A DNA stretch of 64,000 nt from Xanthomonas codiaei. GTDB lineage: Bacteria; Pseudomonadota; Gammaproteobacteria; Xanthomonadales; Xanthomonadaceae. The position numbers were made by a program, and so were the translations under genes. The stretch is from contig NZ_MDEC01000004.1 in the NCBI RefSeq assembly GCF_002939785.1, positions 178,166 to 242,165 on the forward strand. Direction: 5' to 3'. The notes beneath the pieces are model-generated. The model saw only the letters and a program-made list of their open reading frames with translations. It was not told the DNA's origin and did no database searches. Positions 30,272 through 42,726 of this stretch are shown piece by piece (position 1 is the first letter of the stretch; each line of letters starts with the position of its first letter).

Positions 30272-31334
30272 GCTCGAAGCGCTGGCCGAGCGCCGCGAAG
30301 AACTGCAGCACCTGCTGTCCGATCCGGACGTGGTGGGCAACAACGACAGGTTCCGCACCCTGTCGCGCGAACTGTCGCAGTTGGAGCCGGTGGCCGTGGC
30401 ACTGGAAGAGGAAGCGCGCGCCAAGGCCGATCTGAGCGCCGCCGAGGCCATGCGCAACGACCCGGAAATGCGCGAACTGGCCGAGGAAGAGATCGCCGCC
30501 GCACAGGCGCGCCTGGACGAACTGGACGCGCAGCTCGCGCTGCTGCTGGTGCCGCGCGACCCGCGCGACGACGGCAACCTGTTCCTGGAAGTGCGCGCCG
30601 GCACCGGCGGCGACGAAGCGGCGATCTTCGCCGGCGACCTGTTCCGCATGTACGCCCGCTATGCCGAGCGGCAGGGCTGGAAGGTGGAGATCGAATCGGA
30701 CAGCCCCGGCGAACACGGCGGCTACAAGGAAGTGGTGGCGCGCGTGGTCGGGCGCGGCGCGTACTCGCGGCTGAAGTTCGAATCCGGCACCCATCGCGTG
30801 CAACGCGTGCCGGCCACCGAATCGCAGGGCCGTATCCATACTTCGGCGGCGACGGTGGCGATCATCCCCGAGGCCGACGACGTGGAAGAGATCGCGATCA
30901 ATCCGGCCGACCTGAAGGTGGACACCTTTCGCTCCTCCGGCGCCGGCGGCCAGCACGTCAACAAGACCGAATCGGCGATCCGCATCACCCACGTGCCCAG
31001 TGGCGTGGTGGTGGAATGCCAGACCGAGCGCAGCCAGCACGCCAACCGCGACAAGGCGATGAAGCGGCTGAAGGCGCAGTTGCTGGAGACCGAGCGCAGC
31101 AAGGCCGCCGCCGCCGAAGCGCAGACACGCAAACTGCAGGTGGGCAGCGGCGACCGCAGCCAGCGCATCCGCACCTACAGCTTTCCGCAGGGCCGCATCA
31201 CCGACCATCGCGTGGAAGGGCTGACCCTGTACGACCTGCCCAACATCATTGAAGGCGACCTGGATGGCTTGATCGGCCGGCTGATCCACGAGCACCAGGC
31301 CGACGAACTGGCGCGGTTGAGCGACAGCCCGTGA
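30249..31334 (+). CDS. prfA: Peptide chain release factor 1
   Basis: Reads UAA/UAG and triggers peptide release. The product has 361 residues. The PAT codon-recognition motif lies in [15 protein letters not shown] near residue 190 and the GGQ catalytic motif in [15 protein letters not shown] near 235. It begins inside the end of hemA and its stop overlaps the OGT-homologue start. Confidence 0.98.
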   Translation: MTPTLRRKLEALAERREELQHLLSDPDVVGNNDRFRTLSRELSQLEPVAVALEEEARAKADLSAAEAMRNDPEMRELAEEEIAAAQARLDELDAQLALLLVPRDPRDDGNLFLEVRAGTGGDEAAIFAGDLFRMYARYAERQGWKVEIESDSPGEHGGYKEVVARVVGRGAYSRLKFESGTHRVQRVPATESQGRIHTSAATVAIIPEADDVEEIAINPADLKVDTFRSSGAGGQHVNKTESAIRITHVPSGVVVECQTERSQHANRDKAMKRLKAQLLETERSKAAAAEAQTRKLQVGSGDRSQRIRTYSFPQGRITDHRVEGLTLYDLPNIIEGDLDGLIGRLIHEHQADELARLSDSP

Positions 31335-33037
31335 GTGCGCAGGTCCCGCGCGAGCTGCTGCAGCTGCGCGAGGCGGTACGGCACCGGCCCGGCGATTTCG
31401 TGGCCTGGTTGATGCTGGCCGATGCCGAACTCGGCATGGGCGCCATTGCGGCCGGTGAGCAGGCGGTGCAACGTGCAATGCTGCTGCAGCCGGGCCACCC
31501 GGAAGCGATCGCGCGGCTCGGGCGGGTGCGCTGGGCACAAGCGCGGCACGCCGAGGCGGCCGACCTGCTGCAGCAGGCGTCCGACCTGGTGCCGCAGCAT
31601 CCGGGAATTGCGCTGTGGCTGGGCCATGCATTGGAAGATGCCGGCCAGCCGGAACAGGCCGCCGCGGCCTACGCGCGCGCGTACCGGCTGCTTCCCGACG
31701 AGCCCTACATCGCCGCGCAACTGCTCAACTGGCGGCGTCGCCTGTGCGATTGGCGCGATGTACAGGCGCTGTCCACGCAGGTACGTGCGGCAGTGGCGCA
31801 AGGCGCTGCGGCGGTGGAGCCGTTCGCGTTCCTCAGCGAAGACGCCAGCGCGGCCGAACAGCTGGCCTGCGCACGGACCCGCGCGCAGGCCATCGCGACG
31901 CTGTTGCAGCCGCTGCCGCCGGTGGCGCTGCGCCGCCAGGGCGCGTTGCGGATCGGGTTCGTCTCCAACGGCTTCGGTGCGCATCCCACCGGCTTGCTGA
32001 CGGTGGCGCTGTTGGAAGCCTTGCAGCAGCGTCAGCCGGGGCTGCAGGTGCATCTGTTCGCCACCAGCCACGATGACGCAAGCGAGATCCGTGCGCGTCT
32101 TGCGCGTGCTACCACGCTGCACGATGTCACCACGCTGGGGCATGTGGATGCCGCCCGGCACATCCGTGCGCAGGGGATCGATCTGTTGTTCGACCTGCGC
32201 GGCTGGGGCGGCGGCGGACGCCCGGAAGTGTTCGCCTTGCGCCCGGCACCGCTGCAGTTCAACTGGCTGGCCTACCCCGGCACCTCCGGTGCGCCATGGA
32301 TGGACTACGTGCTGGGCGATGCGTTCGCGTTACCGCCCTCGCTGGCACCGTTCTACAGCGAGCAGGTGCTGCGCCTGCCGCGCGTGTTTCAACCCTCGGA
32401 TACCTCGCGCACGGTGGCCGCCCCGCCCTCGCGTGCGGAGTGCGGCCTGCCCGAGCACGGCGTGGTGCTGTGCTGCTTCAACAACAGCTACAAGCTCACT
32501 CCGCGCAGCATGGCGCGCATGCTGGCGGTGCTGCGTGCGGTACCGGGCAGCGTGCTGTGGCTGCTGTCCGGGCCAGGCCAGGCCGACGCGCGGCTGCGCG
32601 CGGCAGCGCAGGCGCAAGGCGTGGACGCGCAGCGCCTGGTGTTCATGCCGAAGCTGCCGCACCCGCAGTATCTGGCGCGTTACCGGCACGCGGATCTTTT
32701 CCTGGACACGCACCCGTACAACGCCCACACCACCGCCTCCGATGCGCTATGGGCAGGCTGCCCGGTGCTGACCACCCCGGGCGAGACCTTTGCCGCGCGC
32801 GTGGCAGGCAGCCTGAATCATCATCTGGGGCTGGACGAAATGAATGTGGTCGATGACGCTGCATTCGTGGCCAAAGCCACCGCGCTGGCGAACGATCCGG
32901 GCCTGCTGGCTGAGGTGCGGGCGCGTCTGGCCGAGCAACGACAGCGCAGCGGCGTTTTCGATATGGATGGGTTTGCCGACGATCTTGCGACGATGCTGCG
33001 GGCGCTGGCGCGGGAGCATGGTTGGTTGGGGGTTTAG
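31331..33037 (+). CDS. O-GlcNAc-transferase homologue (TPR plus GT41 domains)
   Basis: Predicted glycosyltransferase of family GT41. The 568-residue product has N-terminal TPR units (about residues 10-130) and a two-lobe GT-B catalytic part. Length and key positions agree with the crystallised X. campestris homologue XcOGT: H218 in NGFGAHPTG and K388 in CFNNSYKL. The C-terminal lobe has the acceptor/UDP region [23 protein letters not shown] 31331 overlaps the prfA stop (GTGA), so it is coupled to prfA. Its natural substrate is not known; a soluble cytoplasmic location is expected, as no signal peptide is seen. Confidence 0.92.
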   Translation: MSAQVPRELLQLREAVRHRPGDFVAWLMLADAELGMGAIAAGEQAVQRAMLLQPGHPEAIARLGRVRWAQARHAEAADLLQQASDLVPQHPGIALWLGHALEDAGQPEQAAAAYARAYRLLPDEPYIAAQLLNWRRRLCDWRDVQALSTQVRAAVAQGAAAVEPFAFLSEDASAAEQLACARTRAQAIATLLQPLPPVALRRQGALRIGFVSNGFGAHPTGLLTVALLEALQQRQPGLQVHLFATSHDDASEIRARLARATTLHDVTTLGHVDAARHIRAQGIDLLFDLRGWGGGGRPEVFALRPAPLQFNWLAYPGTSGAPWMDYVLGDAFALPPSLAPFYSEQVLRLPRVFQPSDTSRTVAAPPSRAECGLPEHGVVLCCFNNSYKLTPRSMARMLAVLRAVPGSVLWLLSGPGQADARLRAAAQAQGVDAQRLVFMPKLPHPQYLARYRHADLFLDTHPYNAHTTASDALWAGCPVLTTPGETFAARVAGSLNHHLGLDEMNVVDDAAFVAKATALANDPGLLAEVRARLAEQRQRSGVFDMDGFADDLATMLRALAREHGWLGV

Positions 33038-33561
33038 AGCAGCCAACAGCATTCCCTGTGCAGCTGCTATGCAGTTGCCAGGCGCGCGGCGGATGATCGA
33101 AATTGTCGTGTGCCACGCGCACTCGGAGTCGGAAAGCGCTAACCGCGCTACTGACAACTGCTCGCTACGGTGTCGGCTGCGTTTGATGCGTGGTTGGTAG
33201 CTGGTGAAAAACTGCGCTGAAGCGGTGTTGCGGGTCGCCATGGCACTAGACGTCGCAATTGACTACATGCAACCTCTGCGACGGTTGCGCGACTAGTTCG
33301 TCCAGGAAATTCTCCATGCGGCTTCGCCCGTACCCTCACCCCAACCCCCGCTCCGCGCCCCAGCCCGCGCTTGCGGCGCGGGCGCTCCAAGGCACGCGCG
33401 CCAGTGGCGCGAAAAGCTGTGCCTTTCGCCCCGCAGGAGAGGGGCTTTGGTCAGCGTGCTACTGCCTGGCACGAGGGAGGCTTTGGTTACTGCGCTGGTG
33501 CCTGACCCGACTTCACACCGCGGCGCTGTACCCGGCTCGTCAGCCTCGCTAGGCTTGGCGC
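33038..33561. other. Intergenic stretch with nested hairpins
   Basis: About 520 bases. The first half shows nothing clear. From about 33325 to 33445 there is a CCTCACCCCAACCCC-type Xanthomonas spacer motif, two GC hairpins (33363-33383: GCCCGCGC/GCGCGGGC; 33397-33411: CGCGCCA/TGGCGCG) and an enclosing AAGGCAC/GTGCCTT pair (33389-33395 with 33419-33425). No gene supported. Confidence 0.6.
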
Positions 33562-34080
33562 ATGCCATCGACTCCCGACTTCATTCCCCTGCGCCTGTGC
33601 GTGCTGACCGTGTCCGACAGCCGCAGCCTGGCCGACGATCGCTCCGGCGACTACCTGGCCGATGCCCTCACCCGGGAAGGCCATCTGCTGCACGAGCGCG
33701 CGCTGTGTCCGGACGACCGTTACCGCATGCGTGCGATCGTGTCGGCCTGGATCGCCGATACGCAGATCGACGGCATCCTGGTCACCGGCGGCACCGGCTT
33801 CACCGGCCGTGACAGCACGCCGGAGGCGATCACGCCGCTGCTGGACAAGCTGATGCCCGGCTTCGGCGAGATGTTCCGTGCGGTCAGCGTGGACGAAATC
33901 GGCACCTCTTCGCTGCAATCGCGCGCGTTCGCGGGGCTGGCCAACCACAGCTTCGTGTTCTGCCTGCCCGGCTCCACCTCGGCCTGCCGCACGGCGTGGG
34001 AAAAGATCGTGCGCGCGCAGCTGGATGCACGCACCAGACCCTGCAACCTGGCGACACTGCGTCCACGTCTGGGGCAATAG
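33562..34080 (+). CDS. moaB: Molybdenum cofactor biosynthesis protein B
   Basis: MogA/MoaB-fold protein of molybdopterin biosynthesis, likely adenylating molybdopterin. The product has 172 residues (MPSTPDFIPLRLCVLTVSDSR). The binding motif ILVTGGTGFTGRDSTPEAI near residue 72 and LPGSTSACRTAWE near 132 are typical. It is followed by the PPK2 gene after 32 bases. Confidence 0.93.
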   Translation: MPSTPDFIPLRLCVLTVSDSRSLADDRSGDYLADALTREGHLLHERALCPDDRYRMRAIVSAWIADTQIDGILVTGGTGFTGRDSTPEAITPLLDKLMPGFGEMFRAVSVDEIGTSSLQSRAFAGLANHSFVFCLPGSTSACRTAWEKIVRAQLDARTRPCNLATLRPRLGQ

Positions 34081-34112
34081 CCTGCGCGCTCTGCACTTTT
34101 GCCGGAACGCGC

Positions 34113-34895
34113 ATGTCGCATCTCAAACGCAAGGCCTACAAGAAACTGCTGGCGCCGCTGCAACTGGAACTGGTCGGCATGGCGCGCTGGCTGCAGCACA
34201 CCGGCCAACGCGCCCTAGTGCTGATGGAGGGCCGCGACACCGCCGGCAAGGGCGGTGCGATCCAGACCATCGCCAGCCACCTCAATCCGCGGCAATGCCG
34301 GGTGGTGGCGCTGCCCAAGCCCAACGATCGCGAAAGCACGCAGTGGTACTTCCAGCGCTATGTCACCCATCTGCCGGCCGCCGGCGAGCTGGTGCTGATG
34401 GATCGCAGCTGGTACAACCGCGCCGGCGTGGAACGGGTGATGGGCTATTGCACCGATGCGCAGTACGAAACGTTCCTGCAGCAGGCGCCGGGCTTCGAGC
34501 AGATGCTGGTCGATGACGGCATCCTGCTGTTCAAGTACTGGTTGTGCGTGGATCAGGCCGAGCAGGAACAACGCTTTGCCGAGCGGCACGAAGACCCGCT
34601 CAAGGGCTGGAAGCTGTCGCCGGTGGACCTGCAGTCGCGCGACAAATACGAGGCCTACACCGAAGCGCGCGAGCGCATGCTCGAGGCGACCCATACCCCG
34701 GCGGCGCCGTGGACCCTGGTGGACTTCAACGACCAGAAGCGCGGCCGGCTGAGCCTGATCCGCAACCTGCTGGACCGGCTCCCGGACACCTCGGTACCCG
34801 AGGAACCGCTAGCGCTGCCGCCCTTGCACGGCAAGCCGCACAAGGAACGCTACGGCATGCTGGAACCGATCGACGATTACGCCGGCCAGTCCTGA
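34113..34895 (+). CDS. Polyphosphate kinase 2 family protein
   Basis: Transfers phosphate between polyphosphate and nucleotides. Single-domain PPK2, 260 residues from ATG 34113 (MSHLKRKAYKKLLAPLQLEL). Walker A MEGRDTAGKGGAI near residue 40, Walker B LMDRSWYNRAGVE near 93 and the lid module LQSRDKYEAYTEAR near 178 are visible. The nucleotide preference cannot be read by eye. The end overlaps the convergent gene on the other strand by 19 bases. Confidence 0.93.
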   Translation: MSHLKRKAYKKLLAPLQLELVGMARWLQHTGQRALVLMEGRDTAGKGGAIQTIASHLNPRQCRVVALPKPNDRESTQWYFQRYVTHLPAAGELVLMDRSWYNRAGVERVMGYCTDAQYETFLQQAPGFEQMLVDDGILLFKYWLCVDQAEQEQRFAERHEDPLKGWKLSPVDLQSRDKYEAYTEARERMLEATHTPAAPWTLVDFNDQKRGRLSLIRNLLDRLPDTSVPEEPLALPPLHGKPHKERYGMLEPIDDYAGQS

Positions 34896-36106
34896 GAGAC
34901 TTCGTCGCTGGCCGCGGTGGCGCGCGGCAACGGATGCAGGCCGGCCTGACGTTCGGCCTGCTCGGCCTGCAGCACCAGCTGGCTCAGGCGCTGATTGAAC
35001 AACTGCATGAAACCGCGATGCAGCGGACGCATCGCTTCCATGTAATCCACGTCGTCGGCCTGCGGGCCGAGCGGGCTGCACGACGACAGCAATACTTCGT
35101 CCAGGCGCAGCGCGCTGTCGGGCAGGCGCACCAGGGCGGCGCGGCGCAACCAGTCACGCATGCCTTCGCGGTATTCGGCGGCCAGGATGTAGGCCACTTC
35201 GACCTGGTCCAGGTCCACGTCCGGGTTCCAGGCCAGCACCTGGATCACCTGCGAGCGCTCGTCCAGCACGCGGCTCTCGGCCACCAGGGCGTGCAATTGC
35301 TGCAACAGGCGCCATTGTGTGCCGGCAGCATCGCGCTGCGTGGCGGGCATGGCCTCGATGGCCAGGGCCAGGCGGCGCGCGAACAATGCCGGCACATCGG
35401 CCAGCACGGCCGGGCCGGCGTCGGCGCCGAGCAGGAAACGTTCGGTGCGCAGCGCGGCCGTGTCGGGCAGATAGCCGTCCTGCAGCGGACGCATCACGCC
35501 GTGATCGAGCAGCGACAACACCACATCCAGCCAGTAGCGGCGCTCCTGTTGCAGCGCGCGGTTGGCAGAGGCGTTGTGCCAGGCACCACGCACCTCGTCC
35601 AGGCGGGCGATGCAGGCCTGGGCATCCATGCCGTCCCACGGCGTGCGGGTAGCGTCGTTGGGATCGAAGCTTTCCGCGCTGAGCATGCCGGCGCCGAAGC
35701 GATGCCAGGCCGCGCCGCGCTGGGTGCTGGTCGGGTCGAGCCTGGCCGCGCTCGCCGGGGCCGCAACCGCCGGGCGCAGCAATGCCGCGTAGGCATCGGC
35801 CCAGGACTCTGGCAGGCGCGCCGAGAGCGGATAGCTGGCGCTGGGCGCACCCAGACCATGCCGCGCCAGGCGCAGGCTCCACACCACTGCACCGATCACG
35901 ATGCCGCCGAAGGTCCAGGCCAGCAGCCAACCGGCGGCCGCCTGCCCGGGGCGCAGCACCCGCGTCTGCGGCTGCTGGAACAACAGCCAGCCGATCCCCA
36001 GCAACGCAGCGAGATAGAGCCACGGCCCCCACTGCGCCAGGACCCGCGTGATGCCGTGGGCAGGCAGGTCGTGCCCGTGAGTGTGATCTTGAGATGGAGC
36101 AGCCAT
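34877..36106 (-). CDS. Membrane protein of unknown function
   Basis: I do not recognise the family. The product has 409 residues: a His-rich N-terminus (HTHGHDLPAHG), then two hydrophobic helices at about residues 27-43 and 58-80, and a large C-terminal part rich in Ala, Leu and Arg, probably helical. AGGGGA precedes ATG 36106. Its 3' end overlaps the PPK2 gene tail to tail. The upstream acylphosphatase gene on the same strand ends 84 bases away. Confidence 0.75.
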   Translation of the reverse strand: MAAPSQDHTHGHDLPAHGITRVLAQWGPWLYLAALLGIGWLLFQQPQTRVLRPGQAAAGWLLAWTFGGIVIGAVVWSLRLARHGLGAPSASYPLSARLPESWADAYAALLRPAVAAPASAARLDPTSTQRGAAWHRFGAGMLSAESFDPNDATRTPWDGMDAQACIARLDEVRGAWHNASANRALQQERRYWLDVVLSLLDHGVMRPLQDGYLPDTAALRTERFLLGADAGPAVLADVPALFARRLALAIEAMPATQRDAAGTQWRLLQQLHALVAESRVLDERSQVIQVLAWNPDVDLDQVEVAYILAAEYREGMRDWLRRAALVRLPDSALRLDEVLLSSCSPLGPQADDVDYMEAMRPLHRGFMQLFNQRLSQLVLQAEQAERQAGLHPLPRATAASDEVSQDWPA

Positions 36107-36190
36107 TGCATTCCCCTGAACGCCTGATCGCGTTGACAGGGTTATCGGCGAGGCGACCCAACTCTGTTGCCCCGCTGCGTTGGCGTGCGC

Positions 36191-36456
36191 TTAGCCAGTT
36201 ACAAAGTCTTCAGACGGCGGCAGCGCACACGGCGTGCGCACCACCGTGGCCACGCTGGCCGCCGGTGGACCCTGCCACAGCCAGCGTTCCAGCGCATCCA
36301 GCGCCGCCGGGTCTCCGGCCGCGACGACCTCCACGCTGCCATCGGCCTGGTTGCGCGCATGCCCACGCAGGCCGAGCGCCCGCGCCTGCTCGCGGGTGGA
36401 AGCGCGATACCACACGCCCTGCACCACGCCGCTGACCACAAAGCGCGCGGCCTGCA

Positions 36457-36457
<1 letters not shown>
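36191..36457 (-). CDS. acyP: Acylphosphatase
   Basis: Small enzyme hydrolysing acyl phosphates. The product has 88 residues from ATG 36457, which overlaps the stop of the TlpA-like gene (TGATG). The catalytic Arg is in VQGVWYRASTREQA (about residue 18) and the catalytic Asn in GHARNQADGSVEV (about 36). Confidence 0.95.
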
Positions 36458-39391
<2,934 letters not shown>

Positions 39392-39558
39392 CCCGCACAC
39401 CGCGCAGGCGGCCGCCGCCGACAGCCGCGCATGAGCGCAGGTTTTCGACCTCCCCGCCCTGATGACCACAGCGTGCGCACTGCCAGCATCTCGGGCGGGC
39501 GGTATCATGACCGCCCTCGCGCGGTCTGCACCGCGTTGGCCCTACAGGATTGGCAGCA

Positions 39559-40044
39559 ATGGAAGACCTTCTGATCGTCACCACCGGTGGCACGATCGAC
39601 AAGATCTACTTCGACGACAAATCGGACTACCAAATCGGCGACCCGCAGATCGGGCAGATCCTCAAGGAACTGGGCGTGACCTTCCGCTTTTCGGTGATTC
39701 CGATCATCCGCAAGGATTCGCTGCACATCACCGATGCCGACCGCGAGCTGATCCGCGCCACCATCGCCGCCCAGCCCACCCGCCACGTGCTGATCACCCA
39801 CGGCACCGATTCGATGGTGGAGACCGGCAAGGTGCTGCAGTCGATTGCCGACAAGACCATCGTGATGACCGGCGCGCTCAACCCGGCGCGCTTTCGCGGC
39901 TCGGATGCGGAATTCAACATCGGCTGTGCGGTGGGTGCGGTGCAGTCCTTGCCGGCCGGGGTCTATATCGCCATGAACGGGCGCGTCTGGAACCCGCAGA
40001 AGGTCCGCAAGAACGTCGCCGCCAACCGCTTCGAAGCGATTTGA
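39559..40044 (+). CDS. Stand-alone asparaginase N-terminal domain protein
   Basis: The product has 161 residues, half the length of asparaginases. The active-site motifs are present: TTGGTIDK near residue 8 and ITHGTDSMVET near 78, and the Lys of the VRKN stretch near 152 sits where the catalytic Lys of type II asparaginase would be. The protein stops just after it, so the C-terminal domain that completes the active site of the neighbour subunit is absent. ATG 39559 has AGGA at good spacing; the TTG at 39550 is too near it. Whether it hydrolyses Asn is open. Four bases before the YbaK gene. Confidence 0.85.
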   Translation: MEDLLIVTTGGTIDKIYFDDKSDYQIGDPQIGQILKELGVTFRFSVIPIIRKDSLHITDADRELIRATIAAQPTRHVLITHGTDSMVETGKVLQSIADKTIVMTGALNPARFRGSDAEFNIGCAVGAVQSLPAGVYIAMNGRVWNPQKVRKNVAANRFEAI

Positions 40045-40048
40045 GGCC

Positions 40049-40528
40049 ATGAGCAAGGCGACCCGCGCCACCGGTGCGCTGGACGCGGCGGGCGTGGCAT
40101 ACGTGCTGCATTCATACAACTATCAGGCCGATGCCGATGCCAAGGGCCTGCAGGCGGCCACGGCGCTCGGCCTGGCACCACAGACGGTGCTCAAGACCCT
40201 GATGACCTGGGTCGACGACCAGGCGGTGTGCGTGGTGATTCCCTGCAACCGGCGCCTGTCGCTGAAGAAACTCGCCAGCGCGCAGGGCGGCAAGTCCGCC
40301 CGCATGATGGACGCGGCCGACGCCGAACGCCGCACCGGCTACAAGGTGGGCGGGATCAGCCCACTCGGCCAGCAGCGGCAAGCACCGGTGCTGGTGGAAG
40401 CCACGGCGCTGGACGCGCCGGCGCTCTGGATCAATGCCGGCCAACGCGGCTTGCTGCTGGAATTGCCCGCTGCCCGCTTGTTGCAGGCCCTGGATGCGCG
40501 GGCCTGCACGCTCTGCGAATGTGCCTGA
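40049..40528 (+). CDS. ybaK: Cys-tRNA(Pro) deacylase YbaK/EbsC family
   Basis: Editing enzyme that clears Cys mischarged on tRNA-Pro. The product has 159 residues with the family's catalytic Lys in PQTVLKTLMTW near residue 50, then KLASAQGGKSARMMD and GYKVGGISPLGQ. Probably cotranscribed with the asparaginase-like gene. Confidence 0.92.
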   Translation: MSKATRATGALDAAGVAYVLHSYNYQADADAKGLQAATALGLAPQTVLKTLMTWVDDQAVCVVIPCNRRLSLKKLASAQGGKSARMMDAADAERRTGYKVGGISPLGQQRQAPVLVEATALDAPALWINAGQRGLLLELPAARLLQALDARACTLCECA

Positions 40529-40682
40529 TCGACGCGTGCCGTCCACGCACGCACTGATGCTGTGCAGTCACTGCCGTGCATTGCACGGCGCACGCCGATC
40601 CGCGCGCTCCCGCGTCGGCATCGAGCCGACGCGATGGTGCGCACGCCGCTGATGGCGCTTTGCCTGCGTGCGCACGCGGCAC

Positions 40683-42380
40683 TCAGTACGCTGCAGTGAC
40701 GCTGACGCCCGAAAATGCCAGCGTCGCTTTCAACCGCACGTAGTACGTACCGGCCGCCGGCGCGTTCACCGTGCAGCTGTCGGCATTGCCGGGCAGCATG
40801 CTGCGACAGCTGTACGCGCTGTCGCTGGGCAACGCGCCTGCGCGCAGCGACAGATCGGCGTTGCCGCTGCCACCGCCCAGCGTCACCTTCAGTGCGCGCG
40901 TGCCGGCCGGGACGTTGACCTGGTAATACAGCACGTCCGACTGCGCAGCGCTCAGCCCGGTGCGCGCCACATTGCGGGCAAGCGTGGTCGATGCGATCAC
41001 CGCTGCCAGCGCCCCGTCGGCGTTCACCAGGCCCGCGCCGCAGCCCTGGGTGCAGGCGACCGGCAACGGCCGTGCGCTGCTCCTGAGCAAGGCCTTCACC
41101 GTTGCCGGCGTGAGCGGGTTCAAAGCCACCGACTGCATCAACGCCACCACACCGGCCACATGCGGTGCGGCCATCGAGGTGCCGCTGTACGACGCATACG
41201 CCGCATTGCCCGGCACCGTGGTGCCGCTGTTGAGCGTGGACACGATGGCCTGACCCGGCGCCGCGATATCCACGCCCTTGCCGAAGTTGGAAAAACCGGC
41301 CTTCGCACCGGCCGAGGTGGTGGCCGCCACCGCGATCACATTCGGGCAGTTGGCCGGCACGCTGGTGGACACATCCAGGTTGTTGTTGCCCGCGGCCACC
41401 ACCACCGAACTGCCACGTGTCACTGCGGCGGCGATGGCATTGCTCATCGTCGCCGAGCAACTGCCGTAGCCACCCAGCGACAGATTGATCACCGTGGCAG
41501 GAGTCGGATTGGCAGGCAACCCGGTCACCTTGCCGCCCGCTGCCCAGACGATGGCATCGGCGATATCGGACATATAGCCGCCACACCTGCCCAGCACACG
41601 CAGTGGCAGCACCTTGGCATTGAACGCAGTACCCACCACGCCGGCGCTGTTGTTGCCGACGGCGGCGACGATGCCGGCCACATGGGTGCCATGCCAGCTG
41701 GAACTGGATGCGGACGCCCCGGAACCGCACTCGTTCGCGGCCGTCCAGTCGCCCTGGTCGGCTGCGTTCGCGTCGCGCGCGTTGCCGTCGCGGGCGGTTG
41801 CCGGATCGGTGATGAAGTCGTAGCCGGGCAAGACATTCGCGGCCAGGTCCGGATGCGCGGCGATGCCGGTGTCGACCACCGCCACCACGATGCCCCTGCC
41901 GGTGGAACGGTCCCAGGCCGGACGGATGTTGAGGCCGGCGTTACTGGTGCCCATCGCCCACTGCTGCGGAACGCCAGGGTCGTTGGGCACCAGCAAGGGG
42001 CGCATCAGCACATCCACTTCCACGCGTTTGACCGCCGGGTCGGCGGCGAGCCGCCGCATCAGGCTTTCGGCGTCCACGCGGTCGAGCTTGCGGTCGGCCA
42101 CCAACAGCATCGGGCCGGTGCTGAGCCGGCGCGTGGTCGACAGACCCAAGGCGCGTCCCTGCCGCGCGGGCACGGCGCTGGCAATCTCGCGCCACGGCGC
42201 AGACAGCCCGGTGGCGCGGCTGGTGCCGACACGGTTGGTGTAGCTGACGATGAAGCGCTGGTGCGTGGTACTGGACCCCAGCCCTTGCAGACTGACCTCG
42301 CCCGCAGCGGCGTGGAACGTACAAGACAGTGCACAGACGAACACGGCGCGGCGCAGCACGCCAACCGATGCATGCGACAT
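40683..42380 (-). CDS. Secreted subtilisin-family serine protease (copy 1) with PPC domain
   Basis: Extracellular S8 protease, a likely type II secretion substrate. The product has 565 residues: signal peptide (FVCALSCTFHAAAG), inhibitory propeptide (about 30-130), catalytic domain with Asp in VVDTGIAAHPDL, His in WHGTHVAGIVAA and Ser in SGTSMAAPHVAG, then a C-terminal pre-peptidase domain (from about 470, LYYQVNVPAGTRALKVTLGG). Paired Cys (CTQGCG, CGGYMS) point to disulfides. The most divergent of the three neighbours. Confidence 0.93.
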   Translation of the reverse strand: MSHASVGVLRRAVFVCALSCTFHAAAGEVSLQGLGSSTTHQRFIVSYTNRVGTSRATGLSAPWREIASAVPARQGRALGLSTTRRLSTGPMLLVADRKLDRVDAESLMRRLAADPAVKRVEVDVLMRPLLVPNDPGVPQQWAMGTSNAGLNIRPAWDRSTGRGIVVAVVDTGIAAHPDLAANVLPGYDFITDPATARDGNARDANAADQGDWTAANECGSGASASSSSWHGTHVAGIVAAVGNNSAGVVGTAFNAKVLPLRVLGRCGGYMSDIADAIVWAAGGKVTGLPANPTPATVINLSLGGYGSCSATMSNAIAAAVTRGSSVVVAAGNNNLDVSTSVPANCPNVIAVAATTSAGAKAGFSNFGKGVDIAAPGQAIVSTLNSGTTVPGNAAYASYSGTSMAAPHVAGVVALMQSVALNPLTPATVKALLRSSARPLPVACTQGCGAGLVNADGALAAVIASTTLARNVARTGLSAAQSDVLYYQVNVPAGTRALKVTLGGGSGNADLSLRAGALPSDSAYSCRSMLPGNADSCTVNAPAAGTYYVRLKATLAFSGVSVTAAY

Positions 42381-42726
42381 GGATCAATCCCTCCCCAAGG
42401 ACCTGAAACCCGGAAAGACAAGGCGCCGATGCCACCGGCGACGCACCCTGCCCGATCGTGTGGCGGCTGATGCTCCGGCCATGCCTCACGTGCGGTGGCT
42501 ATCGGCGTGCCGCACCCGGCGCTGAAGCGCCCTGAAGCAAGGCATCGGCGCGTTGTTCAGCCATCGCTGCGGTAGGCGGCCTGCCGCCCAGCAACGACCG
42601 GCGCCCCAAACGCACACTGCCCCGCCGAAGCGGGGCAGTGCGGAATTCAAAACACCGACAGACCGGTCGGGACCGGCCCGACGGCGATGCCGGCGGTCAT
42701 GCCGGCATCGCCGCGCGAGGGTGGGG
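42381..42726. other. Gap between subtilase copies 1 and 2
   Basis: About 345 bases with a strong hairpin (next entry) after the copy 2 stop and presumably the copy 1 promoter. No gene supported. Confidence 0.55.
42615..42640 (-). terminator. UUCG-capped hairpin after subtilase copy 2
   Basis: On the minus strand CACTGCCCCG, CTTCGG loop, CGGGGCAGTG: a perfect 10-bp stem closed by the very stable C(UUCG)G type tetraloop. The following bases (TGCGTTTGG) are only weakly T-rich, so it is either a weak terminator or a 3'-end stabiliser. Confidence 0.6.

Noticed and set aside
40668..42470. 600-codon plus-strand frame over subtilase copy 1, with similar frames over copies 2 and 3
   Set aside because: The repeated presence reflects the shared sequence of the proteases on the other strand. 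There is no ribosome site and no known domain.
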